The notes under the pieces: model-generated
Databases searched by the model: none
Told to the model about the DNA's origin: nothing
The model's input: the letters and a program-made list of their open reading frames with translations, nothing else
In this document: piece by piece, positions 8,047-15,952 of the stretch
Layout of the letters: each line of letters opens with the position of its first letter
How positions within the stretch are numbered: the stretch's first letter is position 1
Position numbers and translations under genes: made by a program
DNA from: Candidatus Pyrohabitans jungbluthii
GTDB lineage: Archaea > Hydrothermarchaeota > Hydrothermarchaeia > Hydrothermarchaeales > BMS3B
Direction: 5' to 3'
NCBI GenBank assembly: GCA_002010065.2
Contig: MTMD02000005.1
Coordinates: forward strand, 22,180-86,179
DNA length: 64,000 bases

Positions 8047-9033
8047 ATGAAGTTGAAGCTGCTCGGAGTGTTTTTTGTGCTTTTTCTCCTCACGCTGAAC
8101 CTTGGATGCACCGCCAAGGAGGAGGCCAAAGCGCCTTCGGAGGGTGCAGCGGCACAGGAGGCACAGGCGTCTAAGGAAATGCCTAAGCTGGTCCTCGCCA
8201 CGACGACCAGCACCTACAACTCAGGCTTGCTCGAGGTGCTCAACACAGAGTTTCAGAAGAAGTACGGTGTACTTGTGGAGGTGCACGCCGTCGGCACGGG
8301 CGCAGCTATACGCATGGCGCGGGACGGTGAGGTCGACGTTGTGCTTGTGCACGCCCGCGGCAAGGAGGACAAGTTCCTTGAGGATGGCTACGGCATCAAC
8401 CGGCGCAATGTGATGTACAACGATTTTATCATTGTAGGACCCAAAAGCGACCCAGCTGGCATTCGCGGCATGAAGAGCGCAGCGGAGGCTTTCAAGAAGA
8501 TAGCCAAAGCCCAGGCGAAGTTCGTCTCCCGCGGAGACAACTCGGGCACGCATGCAAAGGAGCAGACTATCTGGAAGCTCGCCGGCATTACCCCAAGCGG
8601 CGACTGGTACGAGCAGACCGGGCAGGGAATGGGCAAGACGCTAACTATAGCCAGTGAAAAGCAGGCTTACACCCTAACCGACAGGGGCACCTTCCTCGCC
8701 TACAAGGGCAAGCTCGATTTGGAAGTGCTCGTGGAGGGCCCAGTGAAGGGCGGCGATCCCACGCTTTCGAACCCCTACGCGGTTATCGCCGTGAATCCCA
8801 AAAAGTATCCTGACCGCAACTACGAGCTGGCGATGCTGTACATAGGCTTCCTTACCTCACCAGAGGGGCAGAAGCTTATCGCTGAGTACAGGAAGAACGG
8901 AGAGCAGCTTTTCTATCCTGACGCTCTCGTGGATAGGGAGAACTACAATCAGTACCTGCCCGTGACCATTCACGGGCTATACGACGAGCAGGGTGAGCCG
9001 TACACCGGCGTTACGCTACCACCAAAGGGCTGA
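8047..9033 (+). CDS. tupA: Tungstate/molybdate ABC transporter, substrate-binding lipoprotein
   Basis: A 328-residue binding protein with a lipoprotein signal (hydrophobic h-region, then LNLGC with Cys21) and an Ala/Glu-rich linker. TupA family motifs are all present: LATTTSTYNSGLL, AVGTGAAIRMARDGEVDVVL, VMYNDFIIVGP, SRGDNSGTHAKE and YTLTDRGTFLAY. The Thr-Thr-Ser-Thr and Ser-Arg-Gly-Asp stretches form the oxyanion site in this family. It captures tungstate (or molybdate) outside the cell and hands it to TupB. First gene of tupABC, with its own TATA box and strong ribosome site. TupA-type proteins usually prefer tungstate; exact specificity cannot be read from sequence. Confidence 0.93.
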   Translation: MKLKLLGVFFVLFLLTLNLGCTAKEEAKAPSEGAAAQEAQASKEMPKLVLATTTSTYNSGLLEVLNTEFQKKYGVLVEVHAVGTGAAIRMARDGEVDVVLVHARGKEDKFLEDGYGINRRNVMYNDFIIVGPKSDPAGIRGMKSAAEAFKKIAKAQAKFVSRGDNSGTHAKEQTIWKLAGITPSGDWYEQTGQGMGKTLTIASEKQAYTLTDRGTFLAYKGKLDLEVLVEGPVKGGDPTLSNPYAVIAVNPKKYPDRNYELAMLYIGFLTSPEGQKLIAEYRKNGEQLFYPDALVDRENYNQYLPVTIHGLYDEQGEPYTGVTLPPKG

Positions 9034-9103
9034 GGCTTCTCAGCTCGCTTTCCTTTTTTCCATCAACGTTATTTTTATACTGGCTCACTGTGAGGGTGCT
9101 CTC

Positions 9104-9841
9104 ATGGAATACCTCGTAGAGGGGATTCTTCGTGCGGTAACGCTCATCCTCACCCTCGACCCCTACGTGATAAGCGTCGCCAAGGTTCAGATTATAGTCT
9201 CTACCAGCGCCGTTATACTAGCCTCTGCCACAGCAGTGCCAATTGCAGTGCTCTTCAGCTTCAGAAACTTCCCATTTAAGAACTTCCTTCTCACACTGAT
9301 AAACACAGGCATGGGTTTGCCGCCGGTAGTAGTGGGCCTGGTGGTGTTTGTGTTCTTCATGCGCCGCGGTCCCCTCGGCTTTCTGGATTTGGTTTATACC
9401 AGGGAGATAATGGTCATTGCGCAGTACCTCCTCGCTTTTCCCATAATACTCGGCGTGAGTATTGCTGCTATCAACGCCGTACCTAAGAGCATACGTGAGA
9501 CCGCCTATACCCTCGGGGCGCGGGATCGCGAAGTGGCACTGGTGGTGATTAAGGAAGCTGCCTTTGGAATAATCACAGGCATACTCGCGGGCGCTGGCAG
9601 AGTATTCGCCGAGGTGGGCGCTATTCTTACAGTTGGCGGAAACATCGCCTACGATATAGCCACGCCTGAGGGTATAATCCACGTCTCAAAGACGCGCACT
9701 CTCTCTACGGCTATCCCCCTTGAGACCAGCCAGGGAGATATAGCCGCTGCCATAGCGTTTGGGCTTATTCTTTTAACCATAACCTTCATCCTCAACCTTC
9801 TGGTGAGCTTCCTGCGCAGGAGGGCGAGTATTGAGGCGTAG
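9104..9841 (+). CDS. tupB: Tungstate ABC transporter permease
   Basis: A 245-residue membrane permease with about five to six transmembrane segments and the cytoplasmic EAA-like loop typical of ABC importers, here ETAYTLGARDREVALVVIKEA. The sequence TGMGLPPVVVGLVVF is characteristic of TupB. The frame extends to 8993, but ATG 9104 is chosen because GAGGGTG precedes it at 6-base spacing and the product starts just before the first membrane segment. It lies 70 bp after tupA and overlaps tupC by 11 bp. Confidence 0.92.
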   Translation: MEYLVEGILRAVTLILTLDPYVISVAKVQIIVSTSAVILASATAVPIAVLFSFRNFPFKNFLLTLINTGMGLPPVVVGLVVFVFFMRRGPLGFLDLVYTREIMVIAQYLLAFPIILGVSIAAINAVPKSIRETAYTLGARDREVALVVIKEAAFGIITGILAGAGRVFAEVGAILTVGGNIAYDIATPEGIIHVSKTRTLSTAIPLETSQGDIAAAIAFGLILLTITFILNLLVSFLRRRASIEA

Positions 9842-10928
9842 CATTGTGCGCCTGGAAAACATAAGTAAGCACTTCTCTGGCAGAGAAGTGCTGAGCAGGA
9901 TAAACCTTGAGATAAGGGAGGGGGAGCTTCTAACCCTACTCGGACCAAGCGGCGCAGGCAAGACGACACTCATGCGCATTATCAACCTCTTCACCAAGCC
10001 AAGCGAGGGGAAGCTCTACTTCCGCGACAGGGAGGTAACCCGCCTGAGTGGCGACGCCCTGCTTGAGGTAAGGCGCAGCATGGTGATGGTATTTCAGAAG
10101 CCGGTGATGTTCTCGGGCAGCGTGTTTGACAATGTCGCCTATGGGTTGAGAATAAGGGGCTATTCCAGGGCAGAGATTGAGCGCAGGGTTAAAGAGGCGC
10201 TTCGCCTTGTTGGTCTGGAAGGTTACGAGGAGCGCAACGCCCGTACATTGTCTGGGGGCGAAGCCCAGCGCGTAGCCTTTGCTCGTGCAGTTGTGATTCA
10301 ACCTGAGCTTCTTTTGCTGGACGAGCCCACCACCAGCTTGGACCCGATAAGCGAAGCCAGGGTGCACAGCATAATAAGGAAGATAAAGGAGCTTGGGATA
10401 AGTGTGGTGCTCACCACGCACAAGCAGCATGAGGCTATCGCTTTGGGTGACCGTGTGGCGGTGCTCAAAGATGGCAAGCTCCAGCAGGTGGGCACCCCCC
10501 AAGAGGTTATATACACACCAAAAACACGCTTCGTCGCAGAATTTACGGGCATGGTGAACATCTACGATGGTGTTGTTGAGGAAGTGGGCAGCACCCACTG
10601 CACCGTCAGGGTGGGCGAGGTTGCTCTGATGATGCACGCCTTTGAGGCTTCTCGCGGGGAGCGCATCTGCATAGGCATACGCCCCGAGGAGGTTATGCTT
10701 CTTCGCACCGACGTGCCCCTGAACCCAAGACACAAAAACGTCCTTACCGGTGTGGTAAGCGAGATTTCACCTCAGGGCAGCGCCATGCTGAGACTGCGCA
10801 TTGCCAGCGGAGGCTTTGAGGTGAGCGCCGACGTGCCCAGGCACGTGGCTGAGAAGATGAGCATCCGCAAGGGCGGCGAGGTGCTCTTCTCTCTTAAAAC
10901 CTCCTGTTTGCGCAGGCTTGAGGAGTAG
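9831..10928 (+). CDS. tupC: Tungstate ABC transporter ATP-binding protein
   Basis: A 365-residue ATPase. Walker A is LLGPSGAGKTT, the Q-loop lies at MVFQKPVMF, signature LSGGEAQRVAFARA, Walker B LLLLDEPTTSLD and an H-loop at TTHKQHEA. Residues about 245-355 form two TOBE-like beta repeats, as in oxyanion transporters, probably for regulation by bound oxyanion. It starts at TTG 9831, preceded by GGAGGG at 6-base spacing and overlapping the end of tupB, which indicates translational coupling. It energises TupB. Confidence 0.92.
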   Translation: MRRSIVRLENISKHFSGREVLSRINLEIREGELLTLLGPSGAGKTTLMRIINLFTKPSEGKLYFRDREVTRLSGDALLEVRRSMVMVFQKPVMFSGSVFDNVAYGLRIRGYSRAEIERRVKEALRLVGLEGYEERNARTLSGGEAQRVAFARAVVIQPELLLLDEPTTSLDPISEARVHSIIRKIKELGISVVLTTHKQHEAIALGDRVAVLKDGKLQQVGTPQEVIYTPKTRFVAEFTGMVNIYDGVVEEVGSTHCTVRVGEVALMMHAFEASRGERICIGIRPEEVMLLRTDVPLNPRHKNVLTGVVSEISPQGSAMLRLRIASGGFEVSADVPRHVAEKMSIRKGGEVLFSLKTSCLRRLEE

Positions 10929-10997
10929 CTATATTAGTTTTAGGTCAGAATCAGTTAGCAGCATTGCTCCTCCTTCTAATGGAGTAAAATGGTAATG

Positions 10998-11075
10998 GTT
11001 CACGGATATACGAAGCTCTGAGCGCAGCGAAGGGTTTTGGGTGAGCAATAGCCAACCGCATAGTTGCTGTTAGGT
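10998..11075 (-). repeat. attC-like structured repeat, copy A
   Basis: On the minus strand this begins with ACCTAAC, which fits the integron core RYYYAAC and contains the TAA stop of the preceding DUF2075 gene. It continues AGCAACTATGCGGTTGG and CTATTGCTCACC, and ends near CGTATATCC. AGCAA/TTGCT and TATGCG/CGTATA can pair. It aligns over about 70 bases with copy B at 12992-13075, where the paired bases differ but pairing is kept. The far core (GTTRRRY) is not recognisable in this copy. Single-stranded DNA recombination site or structured RNA are both possible. Confidence 0.5.
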
Positions 11076-12968
11076 GACGTAATCATTATATATCTTATTT
11101 AATAATTCAGCCGTTTCTTTATCTTCACAGATAATGTAAGTACCTTTTATTCCTCTTGTCAAAAATATCCTATATCTATTCTTTAAAAGAAACAGCGCTT
11201 TTTCTTTTGCTTCTTTGTTTCCATTTTTCGCCTGAGAGAATAAATCTTTTAAACTTGGCTTTCCAATATTATCTTCACAATTGTCTCCGACTTCCCATTT
11301 GTTGTTTCTAATAACATAATCTCTGCCCCAAATTATGCCAGCATAATCAGTTTCAAAGCCTTGGCATCCGTAAATCGAGGCACATTTGTCAAGTTTGTTG
11401 GATTCCCCTCGTACCCAAAAAGGAACATAGTCCCTTTTAGGATCCATCAACCAATAAATTTTTTTGTTAAAATTTTTATAGATGTTTAAACCGGAGTAAA
11501 GTGGGTATCCTATTCTTAAATTTTTTATTGAAGAATGATTTTGAAAATCTCCTGGCGATTCTGTAAATGCTGCGATTAATGCAACTTTATTGTTTATTGC
11601 TTTGCTTTTCAGTGCATTATACATTTCATCAAAATCTGTAAATACCCTAAAATCATAGTTTTTCTTCCATGGGTCCACTAAGTCTTTGTTAATATTCACG
11701 GGACCAGTGATTAATTTTTCTACAAAAGCATGATAAGTCTCGCCGCCCTGAACCCTGTAAAATCCTTTCAGATACCTTTCTTTTACATACTTCCCTTGTT
11801 TTTGTGCTTCGTATTTAAAGTTTTCCGTAGTTCCTTCTTCTTCAGCATTAAGAATTTGTCCTTCATCGTAGAAAAAGACTGTAATTCTTCCTCTTTGAAC
11901 AGCATAGGTAATGTTTCTTTTGGTCATTCTTTGTGCCTCGTCATAAATTACAAGATCAAAGCTTCCATTAAAATTTTGTTCTGCAACTCCTCTAAATCTA
12001 GCTCTGGGTCCTACTGAATAAAATTTAATTGGGTTTGATAAGCCTCTTTGTATAGAATCAAAAATCTCTCTTATAGAGTTTATCAATCTATTATTGCGAT
12101 AAGCTAAAATTGTTTGATATTTTAAAGAAAGAGCGGAAAGCATAAGATGAATAGCAACTAAAGTTTTCCCGGAACCTGGAGCTCCTTGTACCAAATAAAT
12201 AATATCTTTTTTACCATTTCTTAAGTCTGCAATTATCTCTTCTATGAGCTTTAATTGTTCCTCCGATAATCCCCATCCATTTTGTGCTAAAGTTTCATAG
12301 CTTCTTTGTTTTATTTCCTCAAAGTGGTTTTTTATTGAATCAAAAAGTTGTTTGTTCTGAATATAAGTGCCATTTAAAAATTTTTCAATTGTCTTATTAT
12401 CCAGTGATGTTTTTAAACAACCTATTATAAATCGTTGGAATTGAACAGTATCATTTTTAAAGAAAACATTACCATTAAAGTTGATATTAATATTGTTTTT
12501 ATCAGCATTGTAAAATAATACACATCCTGAAAAGTTAAAATTTTTAGATTCTGAATGAGAAAATCTCAATTTACCTATGTAATTTTCCAACTGATATTCA
12601 GGATGACTTGAAATTCCTATATTACTCCGAACCAAAAAGTCTGTTACCTTATTAGCAAATGTCCATCCTTTCAACTCCGCAACAATAACCGCGGGATTAC
12701 CATTACTATTAGCACCAAATATCAATAAATCAATACGTTCATTACTAAAAGGCAAACGATATTCAAAGGTTACATCAAAATCAAGTAAGTTTTGATTGTT
12801 AAACACTTGTTTGAGGTATGCAATTGAAGATTTCCAAGCATTAATTTGTTGTATATCGGCATCCTCTCCATAAACATTCCAAAATCCATTTTTAAATGTA
12901 CTCAACAAGTCATCATCATTTTTTTGTATAAAATCTCTTATTTTACCAACATATATTTGATTTTTCAT
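11070..12968 (-). CDS. Nuclease-DUF2075 helicase-like protein of a defence island
   Basis: A 632-residue protein, AT-rich gene. The N-terminal part shows a PD-(D/E)XK nuclease pattern: ERIDLLIFG (Asp80) and VIVAELKGW (Glu98, Lys100). The second half is a DUF2075 P-loop NTPase/helicase-like domain: QGAPGSGKTL (Walker A, 262-269), VIYDEAQRMT (DEAQ 343-346), then GCQGFETDYAG and RIFLTRGIKGT, which match superfamily 1 helicase-like C-terminal motifs. It lies downstream of an OLD-family nuclease gene on the same strand, a pairing like the two Gabija proteins although GajB is UvrD-like, not DUF2075. The 23-base leader contains TGGGGG. Its stop codon lies inside attC-like copy A, and copy B ends just ahead of its leader, so it resembles a gene cassette. 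Function in phage defence is inferred. Confidence 0.8.
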   Translation of the reverse strand: MKNQIYVGKIRDFIQKNDDDLLSTFKNGFWNVYGEDADIQQINAWKSSIAYLKQVFNNQNLLDFDVTFEYRLPFSNERIDLLIFGANSNGNPAVIVAELKGWTFANKVTDFLVRSNIGISSHPEYQLENYIGKLRFSHSESKNFNFSGCVLFYNADKNNININFNGNVFFKNDTVQFQRFIIGCLKTSLDNKTIEKFLNGTYIQNKQLFDSIKNHFEEIKQRSYETLAQNGWGLSEEQLKLIEEIIADLRNGKKDIIYLVQGAPGSGKTLVAIHLMLSALSLKYQTILAYRNNRLINSIREIFDSIQRGLSNPIKFYSVGPRARFRGVAEQNFNGSFDLVIYDEAQRMTKRNITYAVQRGRITVFFYDEGQILNAEEEGTTENFKYEAQKQGKYVKERYLKGFYRVQGGETYHAFVEKLITGPVNINKDLVDPWKKNYDFRVFTDFDEMYNALKSKAINNKVALIAAFTESPGDFQNHSSIKNLRIGYPLYSGLNIYKNFNKKIYWLMDPKRDYVPFWVRGESNKLDKCASIYGCQGFETDYAGIIWGRDYVIRNNKWEVGDNCEDNIGKPSLKDLFSQAKNGNKEAKEKALFLLKNRYRIFLTRGIKGTYIICEDKETAELLNKIYNDYVT

Positions 12969-12991
12969 TTCCTATTCCCCCAGATTATGTT

Positions 12992-13075
12992 GCCTAACAT
13001 TCCGGGGATATGTGAAGTTCGCCCGATAGGGCAAATTTTGGTGAGTGATAGCGAACCACATACTCACTGTTGTCC
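12992..13075 (-). repeat. attC-like structured repeat, copy B
   Basis: Minus strand: GGACAAC, then AGTGAGTATGTGGTTCGC, ATCACTCACC, a TTTGCCC-TATC-GGGCGAA hairpin, CACATATCC, and finally GTTAGGC (12998-12992), which fits the integron core GTTRRRY. GTGAG/CTCAC and TATGTG/CACATA can pair. Compared with copy A the stems carry compensating changes around a shared TATGYGGTTSGCTAT segment. It ends 23 bases before the ATG of the DUF2075 gene. It starts about 65 bases after the OLD stop. Confidence 0.5.
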
Positions 13076-13140
13076 GAGTGCGTTGACACCGAAGCGAAGC
13101 GGAGAGTTCGGCTCGATGGTGATATGTCTATCAATCTACA

Positions 13141-14820
13141 TCATTTTAACTCTTCCTGTAGTGGAAAAACATTTTGGTCTTCAATAAAATCTTGCTTTAT
13201 CTCATTTATAAATTCTGGAATGTAATCGGGGAACTCATCAATAATCTTCTTAACAATATATCTATGTTTTTGAGCTTTTCTCAAACCCAACTCTTCAGAT
13301 TCTCTTTTAAACTCCTCATATCTATTATTAAGCCCGTTACTTTGGCAGTATTTCTCGAAATCCATTTTTGTTGCTGTCTCAAAGTTATTGTTAAATATTA
13401 ACAATTTCTGCCCAAATCTGCCGTTTATGAGCTTAAATACTTTGCTATCTTCGATTTTTTCAATATTGTCAACTGAAATATCAAAACATTCTGCAATAGT
13501 TTCATTGTTTCTTTTATTTGAAGATTTATCTATATCATTATCAAAAACAACTAACATTGGAATATTAAATTTGTAGAACAATCTCCAATATTTTGGTATC
13601 TGAGGCTTCCCTACAACCCCTATGACAGATATGCCTCTTTTATTTATATCAATCCCTGCTTTAGTTAATAAAAGAGGAAAGCATAATTCTTCTGTATCTC
13701 CTTCAACTAATATAATTTTCTTTGCAAAAAATGCTTCTTTTAACCTTTCGTTGGATGTAAGAGCATAAAAGTCGGTGATGTTTTCTACTGTAGATTTCCC
13801 TGCGGCACCAGTTTCATTTGAAAATTTGACTAAATCATTTTTAGAAACTTGTATTATCTTTGTACCTTTTTCTTTTGTTTTGTAAACAAGAGCTATATTT
13901 TCAAAATGCTCTGTTTCAATAAATGTTGATGAATGGGTCGTAATCATTATTTGTATATTTGAATTTCTAACTATTTCTTTGAAAATTTTAAGCAAGTGTC
14001 TTCTTGCTTGTGGATGCATATAAATTTCAGGTTCTTCAATGATCAACAAACCTTGAGCTTCATTTTTAAAATTTTTGGCATAAGCTCTCAATAGAGAGAG
14101 AATAATAAGGTTTCTGCTACCTTCACCTAATTCTTCAATATCAATATCGTAATCATCACCCAAGATTTTATCATTTGTAAGGATGTTAATGGTTTTGAAG
14201 TAATTTAATGGAGAAAACGGCTTGAAATCAACTTTTAATTTATATGATGAATCTGCTTGCATTTCCTCAAATAATACGCAGAAATCTTCTTTAAATTGTT
14301 TAAATTCGTCAATTTTTTCTAGAATTTCCATAACTTCGTTAAATTTACTTTCTAATTCTTCTGTTAAATTTCTTTTTCTAACGAGTTTATTAAATGAGTG
14401 CGCAATTTTCCCCATCAAAGCCCATTTATTAAATGAAAGTGTTTGAGGAATACCTCTTTCAGCTGAAAGATAATTACAAGGGAAGTCTTCTTTTATATTG
14501 CTCTGATTTGACCTAATTGGATTTCCATTTTCATCAAAGTATTTAGGCCAGCCTTTTTGGCTGTTAAATTCAACTCTTCTGCCATTATCAAACTTAATGG
14601 TTATTTCAATTGGATTGTTAGTATTCCTCATATAAAAATCTATTGAATCAATATTTTTACCCCACCATCCTTCTCCTAAAATATTATTAATAGCTCTAAC
14701 TATATTCGATTTACCAGCATTATTAGCTCCAACTAAAACCATCAGTCCGCTCTCGGGAAACCAGAATTCTAAATCTTTAATTGAACGAAAGTTTTTTATA
14801 TGAACTTTTTTAATTTTCAT
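13141..14820 (-). CDS. OLD-family ATPase/TOPRIM nuclease
   Basis: A 559-residue protein of the overcoming-lysogenisation-defect family. ATPase half: GANNAGKSN (Walker A, 31-39), LGEGSRNLI (signature-like, 231-239), LLIIEEPEIYMHP (Walker B, 258 on) and TTHSST (His296). TOPRIM half: ILVEGDTEEL (Glu373) and VVFDNDID (Asp427/Asp429), the metal-binding acidic residues. Such proteins, including GajA of Gabija, cleave DNA in response to phage. Size and paired neighbour fit a Gabija-like unit. The gene is clearly more AT-rich than the core genes. Its ATG overlaps by 11 bases the end of an HsdS remnant, suggesting it arrived joined to a type I restriction locus. Confidence 0.88.
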   Translation of the reverse strand: MKIKKVHIKNFRSIKDLEFWFPESGLMVLVGANNAGKSNIVRAINNILGEGWWGKNIDSIDFYMRNTNNPIEITIKFDNGRRVEFNSQKGWPKYFDENGNPIRSNQSNIKEDFPCNYLSAERGIPQTLSFNKWALMGKIAHSFNKLVRKRNLTEELESKFNEVMEILEKIDEFKQFKEDFCVLFEEMQADSSYKLKVDFKPFSPLNYFKTINILTNDKILGDDYDIDIEELGEGSRNLIILSLLRAYAKNFKNEAQGLLIIEEPEIYMHPQARRHLLKIFKEIVRNSNIQIMITTHSSTFIETEHFENIALVYKTKEKGTKIIQVSKNDLVKFSNETGAAGKSTVENITDFYALTSNERLKEAFFAKKIILVEGDTEELCFPLLLTKAGIDINKRGISVIGVVGKPQIPKYWRLFYKFNIPMLVVFDNDIDKSSNKRNNETIAECFDISVDNIEKIEDSKVFKLINGRFGQKLLIFNNNFETATKMDFEKYCQSNGLNNRYEEFKRESEELGLRKAQKHRYIVKKIIDEFPDYIPEFINEIKQDFIEDQNVFPLQEELK

Positions 14821-15071
14821 GGCTAAACCCCCCGTTCAGGATGATTTTCTTCATCTCTTCAAGTTGAGTTATTTGGTTCTGGATTTTCTCATTTAGGGTT
14901 TTGATTTTTTCATAAACACCGTCAAGGTAATTTGCTATTTCTTTTTGCTTTTCAAGGTTTATTTGGTTGTTGTGGAAGGGGGATTTTTACTAATAAAAGC
15001 TTTTTATTGGATATTCCAATCTGCCCGATCCATTTTGTAGCTTCCTTCCTACCACCTCCCGACATCCGAAT
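14810..15071 (-). pseudogene. hsdS: Remnant of a type I restriction specificity subunit
   Basis: Minus-strand translation gives two pieces in different frames. The first reads GGGRKEATKWIGQIGI and then KKLLLVKIPLP. The second reads PFHNNQINLEKQKEIANYL, YEKIKTLNEKIQNQI and QLEEMKKIIL, ending at TAA 14812-14810. This is the C-terminal end of HsdS: the last target-recognition strand and the conserved coiled-coil spacer. A frameshift lies around the CCCCC run near 14982, and everything upstream (most of the protein, hsdM and hsdR) is missing. So this is a decayed fragment left at the edge of the AT-rich island. Confidence 0.75.
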
Positions 15072-15115
15072 TTAATGACTTTTGATATCACTTAAATCTT
15101 TCGCAGTGGTTTGGG

Positions 15116-15952
15116 TCAAAAGCCGCCGAATAGACTGTAAACCTCAGCCAAAAGCCACACCAGCAGCGCCGCGAAGAATACTGCGGGAAGCGCCGGGTAG
15201 GCTTTTTTAGCACTCTTCAGTGTGAAGCGCAGGAAGACGAGCATGGCTATGGCAGCTGAGAAGATAGCGGCGATTCCCCAGGCTAAGCCAAGCTCTGCGT
15301 AGCTCGCCGCAGCCACGGAGGAGGCGAAGAGCAGGTCGCCGAAGCCCAGAACAAGGCGATTTTCATCAGCAACGCCCACATCCACCCCGAAGGGTACGCC
15401 CGCTTTTTCTAACTGAGACGCAAGCTTGGGTATGGCTTGCTTTCTTAGTACATAGTAGTAGTCCAGCATGGCAAGCAGAGCCAAGCCGAGCACAAGCGCC
15501 CCGAGGCTGAGGTAGCTTGCCAGCGTGGCACCCGCTACGCCAGAGAAGCAAACGAGCTGCAGATTTCTCATCCACGGTTTAAGCTTTTTGGGAGCGGCAA
15601 AGGGCAGGAGCAGGGCTACAAGCAACACCAACAGGAAGAGAAGGCTCGGCGCAGGAAGTAGCGCCTCAAGCATTGAGAGCAGTATGAGGATTATTAGAGC
15701 GTAGCTGAAGTAGGCTGAGGCGAGAACCGCAAACTTGACCATTTTCAAGAATGCGCGAGAGCGGAAGAGGATGAGGTAGAGGTTAAGCGCAAGGATGAAG
15801 AGCACAGGCATGGCAAGAGCATAGCCGAAGCCAGCATTCGCCTGCGTCTCCGCCTCGCCCACGCTGGGAGTGAGGAGGAGCTCATGCTGGTACAGCAGCG
15901 CTGCAGCGCCGGAGAGAAGGAGGAAGAATATTATGAGCGCTTCGCTTCTCAT
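15116..15952 (-). CDS. Presenilin-like intramembrane aspartyl protease
   Basis: A 278-residue polytopic membrane protein, about eight to nine segments. The three signatures of the presenilin/signal-peptide-peptidase archaeal homologues are visible: AMLDYYYVL (catalytic Asp164), VLGFGDLLFA (catalytic Asp216 in the GxGD motif) and AYPALPAVF (PAL motif, about 263). It would cut transmembrane peptides inside the membrane. Its ATG overlaps the 3' end of dapF by 4 bases, so it is translated from the same mRNA. The usual GLGD is GFGD here, a mild change. Confidence 0.85.
   Translation of the reverse strand: MRSEALIIFFLLLSGAAALLYQHELLLTPSVGEAETQANAGFGYALAMPVLFILALNLYLILFRSRAFLKMVKFAVLASAYFSYALIILILLSMLEALLPAPSLLFLLVLLVALLLPFAAPKKLKPWMRNLQLVCFSGVAGATLASYLSLGALVLGLALLAMLDYYYVLRKQAIPKLASQLEKAGVPFGVDVGVADENRLVLGFGDLLFASSVAAASYAELGLAWGIAAIFSAAIAMLVFLRFTLKSAKKAYPALPAVFFAALLVWLLAEVYSLFGGF

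Noticed and set aside
9936-10733. 265-residue minus-strand frame
   Set aside because: It is opposite the ATPase domain of tupC, rich in His and Cys as such shadows are, and has no ribosome site.
13076-13130. A third attC-like copy after the OLD gene
   Set aside because: There is a CCGAA...TTCGG hairpin and a Cys-poor GC-rich stretch, but no alignment to copies A and B and no core motif.
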